DNA of 64,000 bases from the NCBI RefSeq assembly GCF_014201335.1, contig NZ_JACHEB010000009.1:186001-250000 (forward strand), written 5' to 3'. The notes under the pieces are model-generated. The model made no database searches and had not been told where the DNA came from. It worked only from the letters and a program-made list of their open reading frames with translations. This stretch comes from Tunturiibacter gelidiferens. Its GTDB lineage: Bacteria > Acidobacteriota > Terriglobia > Terriglobales > Acidobacteriaceae. Shown one piece after another: positions 9,747 through 19,518 of the stretch; the stretch's first letter is position 1, and every line of letters starts with the position of its first letter. A program made the translations under genes and the position numbers.

Positions 9747-10130
9747 ATGAGGGGCCGTCGGGTGAATCGAAAAAGCCGCGCGAAAGACCTGTTTCTTTAT
9801 GTGCTGATTAGCGGAGCTATCATCGCTTTGCTTGTAGTTGTGATCGAGCTTGGAGTCGACCGAAGAACCTTTATGAACGGAACTGGGTTTGCATTCTTCA
9901 CGCTTCCACTTTTCGGATTCTTCGTTGAAAGCAGTCGGCGTTGGTGGAAAAAGCCGCTGTTTTGGTCGCTTGCCGGATTGCTATTTGTCGTGCACTCCAT
10001 GTGCTTTTGGTGGATTGCATATCGCGCCCGTGTATTCAAACCTGCGTGGTATCCGATCCTCATCTTGGAATATGCCGTGCTCATCGCTTGCAGAAATGTA
10101 TTTTTAGCTAAGGCTGACAATTCCAGTTAA
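9747..10130 (+). CDS. Hypothetical four-helix membrane protein
   Basis: 127 residues with a basic N-terminus (RGRRVNRKSRAK) and four membrane segments, about 17–33, 44–58, 70–88 and 102–118. ATG at 9747 is used; GTG at 9762 is an alternative. It is the only plus-strand gene in the arginine cluster and its stop overlaps the argF stop by four bases. Not recognised as any family. Confidence 0.6.
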   Translation: MRGRRVNRKSRAKDLFLYVLISGAIIALLVVVIELGVDRRTFMNGTGFAFFTLPLFGFFVESSRRWWKKPLFWSLAGLLFVVHSMCFWWIAYRARVFKPAWYPILILEYAVLIACRNVFLAKADNSS

Positions 10131-11221
10131 CTTCTCTTCCGGGGTTGGGTTCCGCGGTTGCGGCTGTTGGTGGTGCGCTTGGCTCCGCCGAGGAGCATGA
10201 GCAGGATGGCTTTTTGGGCGTGCATGCGGTTTTCGGCTTGGTCGAAGACGAGGGATTGGGGGCCGTCGAGGACGGCGTCGGTGACTTCGGCGTTGCGGTG
10301 GGCGGGGAGGCAGTGCATGAAGACGGCGTCGGCTTGCGCGTGGGCCATGAGGCCTTCGTTGACCTGGTAGGGCTTGAAGATGGGGGCGCGTTTGGTTGCC
10401 TCGTGCTCGAAGCCCATGGAGGTGCAGACGTCGGTGTAGACGGCGTCGGCTCCGGTGACGGCTTTGACGGGGTCGTGCATGAGGGTGATGCTGCCGCCGG
10501 TGGTTTCGGCGATCTCGATGGCTTTGTGGATGATTTCGAGCTTGGGGGCGAAGCCCTTAGGCGTGGCTACGGTGCAGTGGGAGCCGAGTTGCGCGGCGGT
10601 GAGCATGAGGGAGTGGCAGACGTTGTTGCCGTCGCCGACGTAGGTGAAGTGGAGGCCCTCCGCGGAGCCGAAGCGCTCTTCGAGGGTGAAGAAGTCGGCG
10701 ATGGCCTGGCAGGGGTGCTCGAGATCGGAGAGGGCGTTGATGACGGGGATCTTGGAGCAGGCGGCGATCTCGGTGATGGTGTCGTGGGCGTAGGTGCGGA
10801 GGACCATGATGGCCATCCAGCGCTCGATGTTGTGGGCCATGTCGGAGAGGGATTCGCGCTCTCCGAGCGGTGATTGGGTCTGGTCGACGAAGATGGCGTT
10901 GCCGCCGAGGGTGTTGATGGCGGTCTCGAAGGTGAGGCGGGTGCGGAGGGAGGCCTTCTCGAAGAACATGACCATCTGGCGCGCGTCGAGGGCGTGACGG
11001 AAGTCTTCGGGGTTGGCTTTGACGGCGTGGGCGAGCTCCATGAGGGCGGCCATCTCCTCGACGGTGAGGTCGGCGATGGAGCAGAGGTCGCGGCCGCTGA
11101 GGCGTTTGGAGGCTTCGCTGAAGGCGGTGTCGGACTGGATGCCGAGGGTGGCGCGTGAGCGTGCTGGGTGGAAGTCTTCGGCTTCGGACTTCGAGTTCAT
11201 GGTGACCGTTTTGCTACCCAT
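10127..11221 (-). CDS. argF: Ornithine carbamoyltransferase
   Basis: 364 residues, slightly long because of a basic C-terminal tail (RTTNSRNRGTQPRKRS) and an N-terminal extension. It transfers the carbamoyl group to ornithine to make citrulline. Carbamoyl-phosphate motif SLRTR at 91–95 (Leu where many OTCases have Thr), HPCQ at 169–172, ornithine-loop SMGFE and HCLPAHR with the catalytic Cys at 304. These fit ornithine rather than N-acetylornithine carbamoyltransferase. The ATG at 11221 overlaps the argD stop by eight bases and has GGAGGC seven bases upstream, favouring it over ATG 11200. Confidence 0.94.
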   Translation of the reverse strand: MGSKTVTMNSKSEAEDFHPARSRATLGIQSDTAFSEASKRLSGRDLCSIADLTVEEMAALMELAHAVKANPEDFRHALDARQMVMFFEKASLRTRLTFETAINTLGGNAIFVDQTQSPLGERESLSDMAHNIERWMAIMVLRTYAHDTITEIAACSKIPVINALSDLEHPCQAIADFFTLEERFGSAEGLHFTYVGDGNNVCHSLMLTAAQLGSHCTVATPKGFAPKLEIIHKAIEIAETTGGSITLMHDPVKAVTGADAVYTDVCTSMGFEHEATKRAPIFKPYQVNEGLMAHAQADAVFMHCLPAHRNAEVTDAVLDGPQSLVFDQAENRMHAQKAILLMLLGGAKRTTNSRNRGTQPRKRS

Positions 11222-12464
11222 TGGCTTTGCCTCCTGCCGGTGCTGCGCCGGCGAGTGCTGCGGTGAAGACTTCGTCGAAGGCTTTGATTGCGGTGTCGAC
11301 GTGTTGACGCTCGAGAAGGAAGGGCGGGAGCAGGCGAAGGACTGTCTCGCTGGTGCGGTTGATGATGATGCGGCGCTCCATCATCTGGGCGGCAATGCGT
11401 TGGGCGAGGTCGGCGGAGTTGATTTCGATGCCGAGCATGAGGCCTTTGCCGCGGACTTCGGTGACGCAGTCGTGGCGTTTGGCGAGTTGAGTGAGTTGAT
11501 CGTGGAAGTACGCGCCCGTCTCGTTGGTGTGGGCGAGGATGTTGTCGCGCTTGATGGTGTCGATGACGGCGATGGCTACGGCGCAGGCGAGTGGGTTACC
11601 GCCGAACGTGGTGCCATGCATGCCGGGGGTGATGGATTCGGCGGCTGCGTTGGTACAGAGCATGGCGCCCATGGGGATGCCGTTGGCGATGGGCTTGGCG
11701 AGGGTGGTGACGTCGGGGAGGATGTCGTAGTGCTGGTAGGCAAACCATTTGCCGGTGCGGCCCATGCCGGATTGGATCTCGTCGGCGATAAGGAGTGCGC
11801 CGGTGGAGTCGCAGAGGGCTCGGGCTTCGCGGAAAAATTCTTCAGAGATAGGGTGGATGCCGCCTTCGCCTTGGATCGGTTCGATGCAGATGGCGCAGAC
11901 TTCAGATGAGAATTTTGAGCGGAGGTCGGCTACGTCGTTGACGAAGTCGACGCCGGGCATGACGGGCATGAAGGGCTCGCGGTATTTTTCCTTCGCGGTT
12001 GTGGCAACGGAGCCCATGGTGCGGCCGTGGAAGCTGTGGTGAAGAGCGAGGAACTTTGTACCGATGGTGCGGCCTTGAGCGCGGAGGCGGCCGGCGTTGG
12101 CGCGTGAGAGCTTGAGGGCTGCCTCCCAGGCTTCGGTGCCGCTGTTGGTGAAGAAGACGCGGTCGAGGCCGGAGATTTCCGTGAGGCGGAGGGCTAGTTC
12201 GGCTGTGTGTTCGTGGAAGAAGAGATTGGAGGTGTGGATGAGGCGCTTCGATTGTTTCGCGATGGCTTCTTCGACCGCGGGGTGTGCGTAGCCGAGTCCG
12301 GAGACGCCGATACCGCTGAGGAGATCGAGGTAGTCGTTTCCGTTTTCGTCGCGCAGGTGGACGCCCTGTCCGCTGACGAAGAGGATGGGGTTGCGCTCGT
12401 AGGTGTTGAGAAGCAGCTTCTTTTCGGCTGCCTGAATGGATTGCAAGTTAGGTGTTGCGTTCAT
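11214..12464 (-). CDS. argD: Acetylornithine aminotransferase
   Basis: 416 residues of class-III PLP aminotransferase, converting N-acetylglutamate semialdehyde to N-acetylornithine. Visible motifs: FFTNSGTEAWEAALK (PLP phosphate), LHHSFHGRTMGSVATT, LIADEIQSGMGRTGKWFA and TLAKPIANGIPMGAM with the Schiff-base lysine. The start is the ATG at 12464, whose ATGA overlaps the argB TGA, a translational coupling arrangement. A longer open frame upstream lies within argB and is not used. Confidence 0.96.
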   Translation of the reverse strand: MNATPNLQSIQAAEKKLLLNTYERNPILFVSGQGVHLRDENGNDYLDLLSGIGVSGLGYAHPAVEEAIAKQSKRLIHTSNLFFHEHTAELALRLTEISGLDRVFFTNSGTEAWEAALKLSRANAGRLRAQGRTIGTKFLALHHSFHGRTMGSVATTAKEKYREPFMPVMPGVDFVNDVADLRSKFSSEVCAICIEPIQGEGGIHPISEEFFREARALCDSTGALLIADEIQSGMGRTGKWFAYQHYDILPDVTTLAKPIANGIPMGAMLCTNAAAESITPGMHGTTFGGNPLACAVAIAVIDTIKRDNILAHTNETGAYFHDQLTQLAKRHDCVTEVRGKGLMLGIEINSADLAQRIAAQMMERRIIINRTSETVLRLLPPFLLERQHVDTAIKAFDEVFTAALAGAAPAGGKANG

Positions 12465-13243
12465 GCGACCATGACCTCCGTTCCGTCGTTGACCCGCGTT
12501 GAGACGAGGTCGGGTAATAGAGATGCCGCTTCCGCGGGAAGAATTCTTACGCGTTTGACGCCGTGAGTAAGAGCTTCCCGGCAGGCGTTCAGTTTGGGAA
12601 GCATGCCGCCGGAGACGACCTGCGCTTGCTCCATGGCGGGGATCTGAGCGAGTGTGAGCCAACGCATTACATTGCCATCGGCGCCTTTGACGCCGGGAAC
12701 GTCGGTGAGGAAGACGAGGGTGTCGGCCTTGGTGCCGATGGCGCAGGCTGCGGCCATCTCGTCGGCGTTGATGTTGTAGTACTCACCGTCGAAGCCGAGG
12801 GCGATGGAGGAGATGACGGGAACTGCGCCCATGGTCCAGATGGCCTCGAGCCACTTGGGATCCATGGCGGCGATCTCGCCTACGAAGCCGAGGTCAGGGT
12901 TGGTTTTTTTCTTGCGAGCACGGAAGACGTGACCGTCGCCGCCGGAGAGGCCGACTGCCGATTGCCCGTGAGAGCCGATGGAGGCGACGAGGGATTTGTT
13001 GACTCGGCCAGCGAGGACCATGAGCGCGGCATCGCGGGTTTCGGCGTCGGTGATTCGCAGGCCCGAGATAAACTCGCTCTTCTTGCCCATGAGGGCCAGG
13101 GTACGCGTGAGTTGCACGCCACCACCGTGGACGACGGCTACCTGATTGCCATCGGCGACCAGGTCGGCGATGGCTTTGCCGCAGGCGTGGAGGATCTTCT
13201 TGTCCTCAAGAGCGGCACCGCCTAGTTTGACGACGAATCTCAC
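12461..13243 (-). CDS. argB: Acetylglutamate kinase
   Basis: About 260 residues of the amino-acid-kinase family; phosphorylates N-acetylglutamate. N-terminal VVKLGGAAL and VVHGGGVQL are the ATP/substrate loops; YYNINADEMAAACA and FLTDVPGV follow as expected. The GTG at 13243 is taken as start because it overlaps the argC stop as GTGA and has GAGGAGGG six bases upstream inside argC. The in-frame codons further upstream would lie within argC. No N-terminal extension typical of strongly arginine-inhibited hexameric kinases is present. Confidence 0.94.
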   Translation of the reverse strand: MRFVVKLGGAALEDKKILHACGKAIADLVADGNQVAVVHGGGVQLTRTLALMGKKSEFISGLRITDAETRDAALMVLAGRVNKSLVASIGSHGQSAVGLSGGDGHVFRARKKKTNPDLGFVGEIAAMDPKWLEAIWTMGAVPVISSIALGFDGEYYNINADEMAAACAIGTKADTLVFLTDVPGVKGADGNVMRWLTLAQIPAMEQAQVVSGGMLPKLNACREALTHGVKRVRILPAEAASLLPDLVSTRVNDGTEVMVA

Positions 13244-14349
13244 AGCAAGCCCTCCTCTTCGTTCCATCCGCACATCAGGTTGAGATTTTGTACTGCCTGG
13301 CCGGAGGCTCCCTTCAACAGATTGTCGAGGCAGGAGACCATGATCAGGCGCCTTCCGTCGGGAGCGAGTGCGAAGCCGAGATCGCAGAAGTTAGTGCGTA
13401 CGATGTGTTGTATCTCCGGCAGGTGCGGCGTGGAGCGCAGCCGGACCAGCGGACTGTGTTGATAAAAATTATGGAGCACTTCGGTGATAGCTGCCGGTTC
13501 AATTTTATTCTTCAGCCGAAGGTAGATGGTGGACAGAATTCCGCGTGGTATGGGCAGTAGATGCGGAGTGAACTGAATCTGGTCCGAGGTGATGTGAAGC
13601 TGCTCGAGCAGCTCGCCGGTGTGGCGGTGGCCGAAGACCGCGTAGGTGGAGAGGTTGTCAGCGGCGTACATGAAGTGGGTTTTGGGCGTCGGTGCTTTGC
13701 CTGCGCCACTGACTCCGGACTTGGCGTCGCAGATAATGCCGTGGTCGAGGTCAACGAGGCCGGCTTGAATGAGGGGAGCCAGGGCGAGGATGATCGAGGT
13801 GCCGTAGCAGCCGGGGTTGGCTACGAGGCGTGCGGTTTTGATCTCGTCGCGATGCAGTTCGGGGCAGCCGTAGACGGCTTGGGACTGGAGGAGGGCAGCG
13901 TGCTCGGCGTTGGCGTCTTTGAGCTTGTAGACCTGTCGGTTTGCCGCATGTTGGAGCCGCCATGCGCCGCTGAGATCGATGACCTTGATGCCCCGCTCGA
14001 TGGCTTCCGGAACCCACTCACGGGACTGCTCGTGGGGAGTGGCGAGGAACAAGATCTCGATTCCGGTGTCGACGATGCGCTCCCAGGTGAAGGGGACGAT
14101 CTCGTGAGTCTGGCTGCCTGCGAGGGCGAGTTGCGGGTGGATGTCTTCGAGGTGGAGCGTGGCGTTGGTGTCGGATTCTCCGGCGCGTCCGAGAAATGTG
14201 GGTGCTGTTTCGCGGAACCTGGGATGATGCAGGAGCAGGCGCGCAAGTTCGCCGCCCGCGTAGCCGGAGATACCGGCGATTGCCGTTCTGGGCGCGGTGG
14301 TGCGTGAGGCGATTTGTTCAAGTACGTTCGTCGTTACGGTGTTAGCCAA
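13240..14349 (-). CDS. argC: N-acetyl-gamma-glutamyl-phosphate reductase
   Basis: 369 residues. Reduces N-acetylglutamyl phosphate with NADPH. Rossmann motif GISGYAGGEL at about 26–35, catalytic Cys181 in ANPGCYGTS, SGVSGAGKAP and the histidine region GHRHTGE. The only plausible start is TTG at 14349, with GAAGG a few bases upstream, overlapping the end of argR by eight bases. The weak start codon may set its level relative to ArgR. Confidence 0.94.
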   Translation of the reverse strand: MANTVTTNVLEQIASRTTAPRTAIAGISGYAGGELARLLLHHPRFRETAPTFLGRAGESDTNATLHLEDIHPQLALAGSQTHEIVPFTWERIVDTGIEILFLATPHEQSREWVPEAIERGIKVIDLSGAWRLQHAANRQVYKLKDANAEHAALLQSQAVYGCPELHRDEIKTARLVANPGCYGTSIILALAPLIQAGLVDLDHGIICDAKSGVSGAGKAPTPKTHFMYAADNLSTYAVFGHRHTGELLEQLHITSDQIQFTPHLLPIPRGILSTIYLRLKNKIEPAAITEVLHNFYQHSPLVRLRSTPHLPEIQHIVRTNFCDLGFALAPDGRRLIMVSCLDNLLKGASGQAVQNLNLMCGWNEEEGLL

Positions 14350-14782
14350 GATAGCCTTCGATTCGTGTCTTCAAGAGACTTGCTTGTTTTTCGTCCGGAC
14401 AGATGATGAGGACCGTGTCGTCGCCGGCGATGGTTCCTACGACTTCGGGCCAGTCCTCGTAGTCGATGCCGGCAGCGATGGGTTGGGCGCTTCCGGTGGT
14501 CGTAACGAGGACGAGGAGGTTGATTGCCTGACGGACCTCGAGGCCGAAGCTTTCGAGGACTTCGCGAATTCCCGGCAGCGCGTCTTCGTCGGAGCCGTTG
14601 CCGCCGGGAAGAGAGTAGCCGGTTGGTCCTTTATTTAATCGCAATTCGTGAATATCGCGCGATAATGTTGCCTGAGTGACATGAAAACCGCGCCCGGCTA
14701 ATTTTCGGCGCAACTCGTCCTGGCTGGTGACCGCGGTCTTCACCAGGAGATCTCGAATTGCTGCGTGACGCTGTTGTTTCAT
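14342..14782 (-). CDS. argR: Arginine repressor ArgR
   Basis: 146 residues. N-terminal winged helix (SQDELRRKLAGRGFHVTQATLSRDIHELRL, about 20–49) and C-terminal hexamerisation/arginine-binding domain with GTIAGDDTVLIICP. It senses arginine and represses biosynthetic genes. It is the first gene of argR-argC-argB-argD-argF, and the ARG-box pair 72–106 bases upstream of its start predicts autoregulation. ATG start at 14782. Confidence 0.95.
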   Translation of the reverse strand: MKQQRHAAIRDLLVKTAVTSQDELRRKLAGRGFHVTQATLSRDIHELRLNKGPTGYSLPGGNGSDEDALPGIREVLESFGLEVRQAINLLVLVTTTGSAQPIAAGIDYEDWPEVVGTIAGDDTVLIICPDEKQASLLKTRIEGYLG

Positions 14783-14853
14783 GAATTTGTTGTACTCGCC
14801 TTCTTGTATTTAAGTCGTCAACGACGGCTCAATTTAGATAGATGAAGTCAGTC

Positions 14854-14888
14854 TGTATAAATATACATTTATTGTGTATATTTATACA
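14854..14888. promoter_or_regulatory. Putative tandem ARG boxes (ArgR operator)
   Basis: Two AT-rich palindromes, TGTATAAATATACA (14854–14867) and TGTATATTTATACA (14875–14888), each matching the TGNAT-W4-ATNCA pattern of ArgR sites. Their centres are 21 bp apart, two helical turns, exactly the spacing of paired 18-bp ARG boxes with a 3-bp gap. They lie between argR (minus) and gltB (plus), so one operator could control both directions. Confidence 0.75.
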
Positions 14889-14985
14889 CACGCATTTCCT
14901 CAATATATTCGATTGATGGAAGCTTTACAAAAAAAGGAAGGGTTGCAGCCGGCTCTTTTGTGCCGGGTGCGACGTATAGTGAAGC

Positions 14986-17900
14986 ATGGAACGGTCCCTG
15001 GCAGTTCGTTTGAACCCAACTCGCCGAGATGCGGGTGTGTCTTTGGCAATTTCGCCGTCGCTGATTGACGAGCGTTTTGACCATGATTCGTGTGGTGTGG
15101 GTTTTGTTGCCTCGGTCGATGCTTCGCCTTCGCACTTGATTTTGAAGCAAGCGCTGACGGCGCTGAGCCGGCTGGCCCATCGTGGGGCGACGGCTGCTGA
15201 TGGCAAGAGCAGCGATGGTGTTGGCGTGATGACTGCGATTCCGCGGTCGCTGCTAGTGAAAGCTGCGAGTCTTTCAATCGGAGACACTCAACTGCTGGGT
15301 GTGGGGATGCTTTTGATCCCCGTGGAGGAGACCCGTGCTGAGGATGTTCTTCAGCGTTGTCTGCTGTCGCATGATTTTGAGATTTTGTGTTGGCGCGATG
15401 TTCCGGTGAATACGGAGTTTCTGGGACGGATGGCGTTGGAGACGATGCCGAAGATTCGGCAGGTGTTGATTGTCGACTCGGCGGAAGCAGAGCCCGAGAC
15501 GATGGAGCGACGGCTGTATCTTGCGCGGAAGCAGTTTGAGAGGGCGCACGAACGGGGAGATGTGACGGGGTACGTGTGCTCGTTGTCGGCGCAGACGATT
15601 GTTTATAAGGCAATGTGTACGGGGAGTTTCCTGCGTGATTTTTACCCGGACCTGGCTTCGGAGGATTACGTTACGCCGTTCGCGGTGTTTCATCAGCGGT
15701 ATGCGACGAACACGCTGCCTACCTGGCATCGCGCGCAGCCAGGACGGAAGCTGGGGCATAACGGTGAGATCAATACGGTGTGGGGAAACCGCGCGAGGAT
15801 GGACGCTCGCGATTCAACCCTGCCGGTAGAGTGTAAGCCGGTTTTGACGAAGGATGGGACGGACTCGACGAGTCTGGATGAGGCCGTGGAGTTGCTGTCG
15901 CAGAACGGGAGGACGCTGGCTGAGGCGATTCGCATGCTGCTGCCGCCTGCGACTGATGGCCATCATGAATCTTCGTTCCTGCGATACCACACGGATTGCG
16001 CAGAGCCGTGGGATGGTCCGGCTGCGCTTGCGTTCAGCGATGGACGTGTTGTCGGTGCGGCGTTGGATCGGAATGGACTGCGGCCTTGTCGATTTGCGAT
16101 TACGAGCAAAGGGCTTGTGGTTGCAGGGTCGGAGGCGGGATTGGTGGATCTCGATCCGGAGGAGGTGACCCATAGCGGGCGGCTGGGGCCGGGGCAGATG
16201 CTGGTGGTTGATTTAGAGAACCACAAAGTTTACGAGGATGAGGAGCTGCTGCAGCTGTTTGATGCGGGGGCGACGTACGCGAAGCTGGTTGAGGATACGC
16301 CGCTCGTGGCAGTGGGAGCGCCGGCTGTTGATTCGGCTGCTTTGAACGCGGCACAGAGGGGATTTGGTTACACACGGGAAGATGTGAAGATGATCCTGCA
16401 GCCGATGGCGGTTGAAGGGAAGGACGCTGTCTGGTCGATGGGCGACGATACACCGCTGGCTTTTCTTGCGCGGTCTCCGCGGCCTGTTTACGCGTACTTT
16501 CGACAACGGTTTGCGCAGGTGACGAATCCGGCGATCGATCCGCTGCGCGAGGCGTGTGTTGTGTCGCTGCATACGCGGCTTGGACCGTGGCCTCACATGC
16601 TGGATAAGAATGCGCCGTTGCCTGGACTATCGCTGCCTTCTCCGTTTCTTTCGTTGGGGCATGTGGAAGCATTGCGGAAGGGTGACTATCCGCATAGGCC
16701 GGAGCTGAAGCTGGCTGAGTTACAAGCGGTATTTGGTGTCGAGAAGACGCTGACGCAGGGGCTCGATGATGTCTGCATGCAGGCGATCAAGCTGGTGCGC
16801 GAGGGAGCGCGGATTCTGTTGCTTTCTGATCGGAGTGCGAGTGCCGAGAAGCTGCCAATTCCGATGGCGATGGCTACAGGAGCGGTGCATCAGGCACTCG
16901 TGTCTGCTGGACTGAGGACGCTTGCGGGGCTGGCTGTGGAGGCGGGAGATTGCAGAGATATTCATCACGCTGCGGTGTTGATTGGATATGGAGCGGGAGC
17001 AGTGTGCCCGTGGCTCGCTCTCGAAACCGGAATGAGTTTGGCGCCTGCTGGTACTGATCCGGCAGATGCTGAGCGGAAGATGATGAAGTCGCTTGATGCG
17101 GGTCTGGCGAAGGTGATGTCGAAGATGGGGATTTCGGTGGTGGATAGCTATCGGGGGGCGCATCTGTTCGACATTCTTGGCCTGCACTCGAGTGTGGTGG
17201 CGCGATGTTTCTTTGGGACGCCGGCTCCGCTTTCGGGGATTGGATTCGCCGAGGTAGAACGGCAGTTGCGACAGACTTGGACGCCGAGTGAGGCTACTGC
17301 TTCAGCTTCGACGGATTTGCCGGATTATGGATGGGTTCGATTCCGGAAGGCGGATGTTTCGGAGCCGCATGCGTGGCAGCCGCCGACGGTGAAGGCGCTG
17401 CAGTCCGTCGTGGGGAGTGCGCGAAATGTGCCACAGCCTACCGATCCTGCGGGTGCGTTTGCGATCTATACGCGGGACGTCATTGCGCGTGATCCCGCTG
17501 TGTTGCGGGATCTGCTGGAGATTCGTCCGGCAGGACCTGAACTCGCATTGAATGACGTGGAGACGCCGGCTAATCTGTGCAAGCGATTTGTGGCGAGTGC
17601 GATGTCGTTGGGATCGCTGAGCCCGGAGGCTCATCAGACGATTACGGCTGCGATGAATATGTTGGGTGGCCGGTCGAATACTGGGGAGGGCGGCGAGGAC
17701 TCGGCAGTGTATCGGCTGCATCCTGCGGGCGCAGACAAGGTTGATTCGGATGGGGGATTGAGCCTTGCGGCTCGGTCTGGCGGAGGTGTTGCTGTCGCGG
17801 AGGCTGCGGTTGAAGCGCCTGCGGTGCATGTGTCGTTGAATAACAAGATCAAGCAGATTGCGTCGGGAAGGTTTGGCGTGACGGCGGAGTACCTGGCGCA

Positions 17901-19518
17901 TGCTGAGGAGATCGAAATCAAGGTGGCACAGGGCGCAAAGCCTGGCGAGGGTGGACAGTTGCCGGGGCATAAGGTAAGCGGGCTAATTGCTCGCTTGCGG
18001 CATGCGCAGCCTGGGGTGTCGTTGATCTCGCCGCCTCCGCATCACGATATTTACTCGATTGAGGACTTGGCGCAGTTGATCTACGACCTGAAGCGAGTAA
18101 ATCCGCGGGCTGCGATTGGGGTCAAGCTGGTGTCTGGTTGCGGCGTCGGCACCGTGGCTGCCGGTGTGGCAAAGGCGTATGCGGATTACATTGTGATCGC
18201 AGGAAACACTGGTGGGACGGGGGCGGCCGCGCTGTCGAGTATCAAGTATGCCGGGAATCCGTGGGAGCTTGGACTCGCCGAGGCGCAGCAGGTTCTGATG
18301 CAGAATGGAATGCGCGGTCGTGTGAGGTTGCGAACCGATGGTGGACTTGCTACCGCACGTGACATCTTGATCGCGGCGCTCCTGGGCGCGGATGAGTATG
18401 CGTTTGGGACGGCGGTGTTGGTGGTGCTTGGCTGCGACATGGCACGCCAGTGTCACCTGAACACTTGTCCTACGGGAATCGCCACGCAGAAGCCGGAGTT
18501 GCGTGCGAAGTTCCGCGGCAAACCGGAGCATGTGGTGCGGTTCTTCGAACAGCTTTCGGCGGATCTGCAGCATTTGCTAGCTCGGTACGGATTGCCTTCG
18601 ATTGAGGCGGCTATTGGACGGTCCGATTTGTTGGAGCAGGTCAGGTTCGATGGGAATCTGGATCTGCAGCCTATGTTGGCGAGAATCTCGGATGGGCCGA
18701 GCCGGTTTATGGGCGTGCGGAATAATCAGCCGATGTCGGGGCCGCCGCTCGATGAGGCTTGGATTGCGCCTGCGATGGCGGCGATCGATGCGGGGAAGGC
18801 GTTTGTTGTTGATTCGAAGATCGCCAACTGTGACCGGGCCGTTGGTTCGCGGCTCGCGGGAGAGCTTGCGCTTCGTCGTGCGCAGGGTGAGCTTGTTGCG
18901 GATGTCACGTTCAATCTGACCGGAACGGCTGGGCAGTCGTTTGGCGCGTTCACGGTGGATGGGATGAAGCTGGTGCTCGATGGACAGGCGAACGATTTCG
19001 TCGGGAAGGGATTGTCGGGTGGCGAGCTTGTGATCAAAGCGCGCGGGCTTGCGGCGAAGGATAGCGGAAGGCACGTTATTCTCGGTAACGTGGCTTTGTA
19101 TGGCGCGACCGCTGGAAAGCTGTTTGCGGCAGGTCGGGCTGGAGAGCGGTTCGCGGTTCGGAACTCCGGTGCAGTTGCTGTGGTTGAAGGCGTTGGAGAC
19201 CATGGATGCGAGTACATGACGGGTGGAGTCGTTGCGATTCTCGGCCGTGTTGGGATGAACTTTGGCGCTGGGATGACAGGCGGTCTTGCGTGGGTTCTGG
19301 ACGCAGACGGATCCTTCGTGTCGGGGCTGAGGTATCATCCTGAATTTATTGAGGCCGAGTCATTTACCTCTATCGACGATGATTCGCAGGCGAGTCTGAA
19401 GGCTTTGATTGAGGAGCACGTAAAGGAGTCGGGCAGCGGGCTTGGACAGGCGATGCTGGCTGACTGGGCGAATAAGTCAGCACGGTTTGTTCGATTGACT
19501 CCGCGACCGCAGGCGTAA
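14986..19518 (+). CDS. gltB: Glutamate synthase large subunit
   Basis: 1510 residues. Converts glutamine and 2-oxoglutarate to two glutamates in the cytoplasm. A 35-residue propeptide precedes the catalytic Cys36 of the class-II amidotransferase domain (DSCGVGFVA). The central and FMN-binding domains follow, with the 3Fe-4S ligands Cys1150, Cys1156 and Cys1161 (CDMARQCHLNTC), and the C-terminal GXGXG beta-helix (GNVALYGATAGKLFAAGRAG). The small subunit gltD is not adjacent and must be encoded elsewhere. Divergent from argR with shared ARG boxes about 100 bases upstream, linking glutamate supply to the arginine pathway. Confidence 0.97.
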   Translation: MERSLAVRLNPTRRDAGVSLAISPSLIDERFDHDSCGVGFVASVDASPSHLILKQALTALSRLAHRGATAADGKSSDGVGVMTAIPRSLLVKAASLSIGDTQLLGVGMLLIPVEETRAEDVLQRCLLSHDFEILCWRDVPVNTEFLGRMALETMPKIRQVLIVDSAEAEPETMERRLYLARKQFERAHERGDVTGYVCSLSAQTIVYKAMCTGSFLRDFYPDLASEDYVTPFAVFHQRYATNTLPTWHRAQPGRKLGHNGEINTVWGNRARMDARDSTLPVECKPVLTKDGTDSTSLDEAVELLSQNGRTLAEAIRMLLPPATDGHHESSFLRYHTDCAEPWDGPAALAFSDGRVVGAALDRNGLRPCRFAITSKGLVVAGSEAGLVDLDPEEVTHSGRLGPGQMLVVDLENHKVYEDEELLQLFDAGATYAKLVEDTPLVAVGAPAVDSAALNAAQRGFGYTREDVKMILQPMAVEGKDAVWSMGDDTPLAFLARSPRPVYAYFRQRFAQVTNPAIDPLREACVVSLHTRLGPWPHMLDKNAPLPGLSLPSPFLSLGHVEALRKGDYPHRPELKLAELQAVFGVEKTLTQGLDDVCMQAIKLVREGARILLLSDRSASAEKLPIPMAMATGAVHQALVSAGLRTLAGLAVEAGDCRDIHHAAVLIGYGAGAVCPWLALETGMSLAPAGTDPADAERKMMKSLDAGLAKVMSKMGISVVDSYRGAHLFDILGLHSSVVARCFFGTPAPLSGIGFAEVERQLRQTWTPSEATASASTDLPDYGWVRFRKADVSEPHAWQPPTVKALQSVVGSARNVPQPTDPAGAFAIYTRDVIARDPAVLRDLLEIRPAGPELALNDVETPANLCKRFVASAMSLGSLSPEAHQTITAAMNMLGGRSNTGEGGEDSAVYRLHPAGADKVDSDGGLSLAARSGGGVAVAEAAVEAPAVHVSLNNKIKQIASGRFGVTAEYLAHAEEIEIKVAQGAKPGEGGQLPGHKVSGLIARLRHAQPGVSLISPPPHHDIYSIEDLAQLIYDLKRVNPRAAIGVKLVSGCGVGTVAAGVAKAYADYIVIAGNTGGTGAAALSSIKYAGNPWELGLAEAQQVLMQNGMRGRVRLRTDGGLATARDILIAALLGADEYAFGTAVLVVLGCDMARQCHLNTCPTGIATQKPELRAKFRGKPEHVVRFFEQLSADLQHLLARYGLPSIEAAIGRSDLLEQVRFDGNLDLQPMLARISDGPSRFMGVRNNQPMSGPPLDEAWIAPAMAAIDAGKAFVVDSKIANCDRAVGSRLAGELALRRAQGELVADVTFNLTGTAGQSFGAFTVDGMKLVLDGQANDFVGKGLSGGELVIKARGLAAKDSGRHVILGNVALYGATAGKLFAAGRAGERFAVRNSGAVAVVEGVGDHGCEYMTGGVVAILGRVGMNFGAGMTGGLAWVLDADGSFVSGLRYHPEFIEAESFTSIDDDSQASLKALIEEHVKESGSGLGQAMLADWANKSARFVRLTPRPQA

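Noticed and set aside
10145-14307. Long plus-strand Gly/Asp/Val-rich frames across argF, argD, argB and argC
   Set aside because: They are antisense shadows of confirmed arg genes and have no domains.
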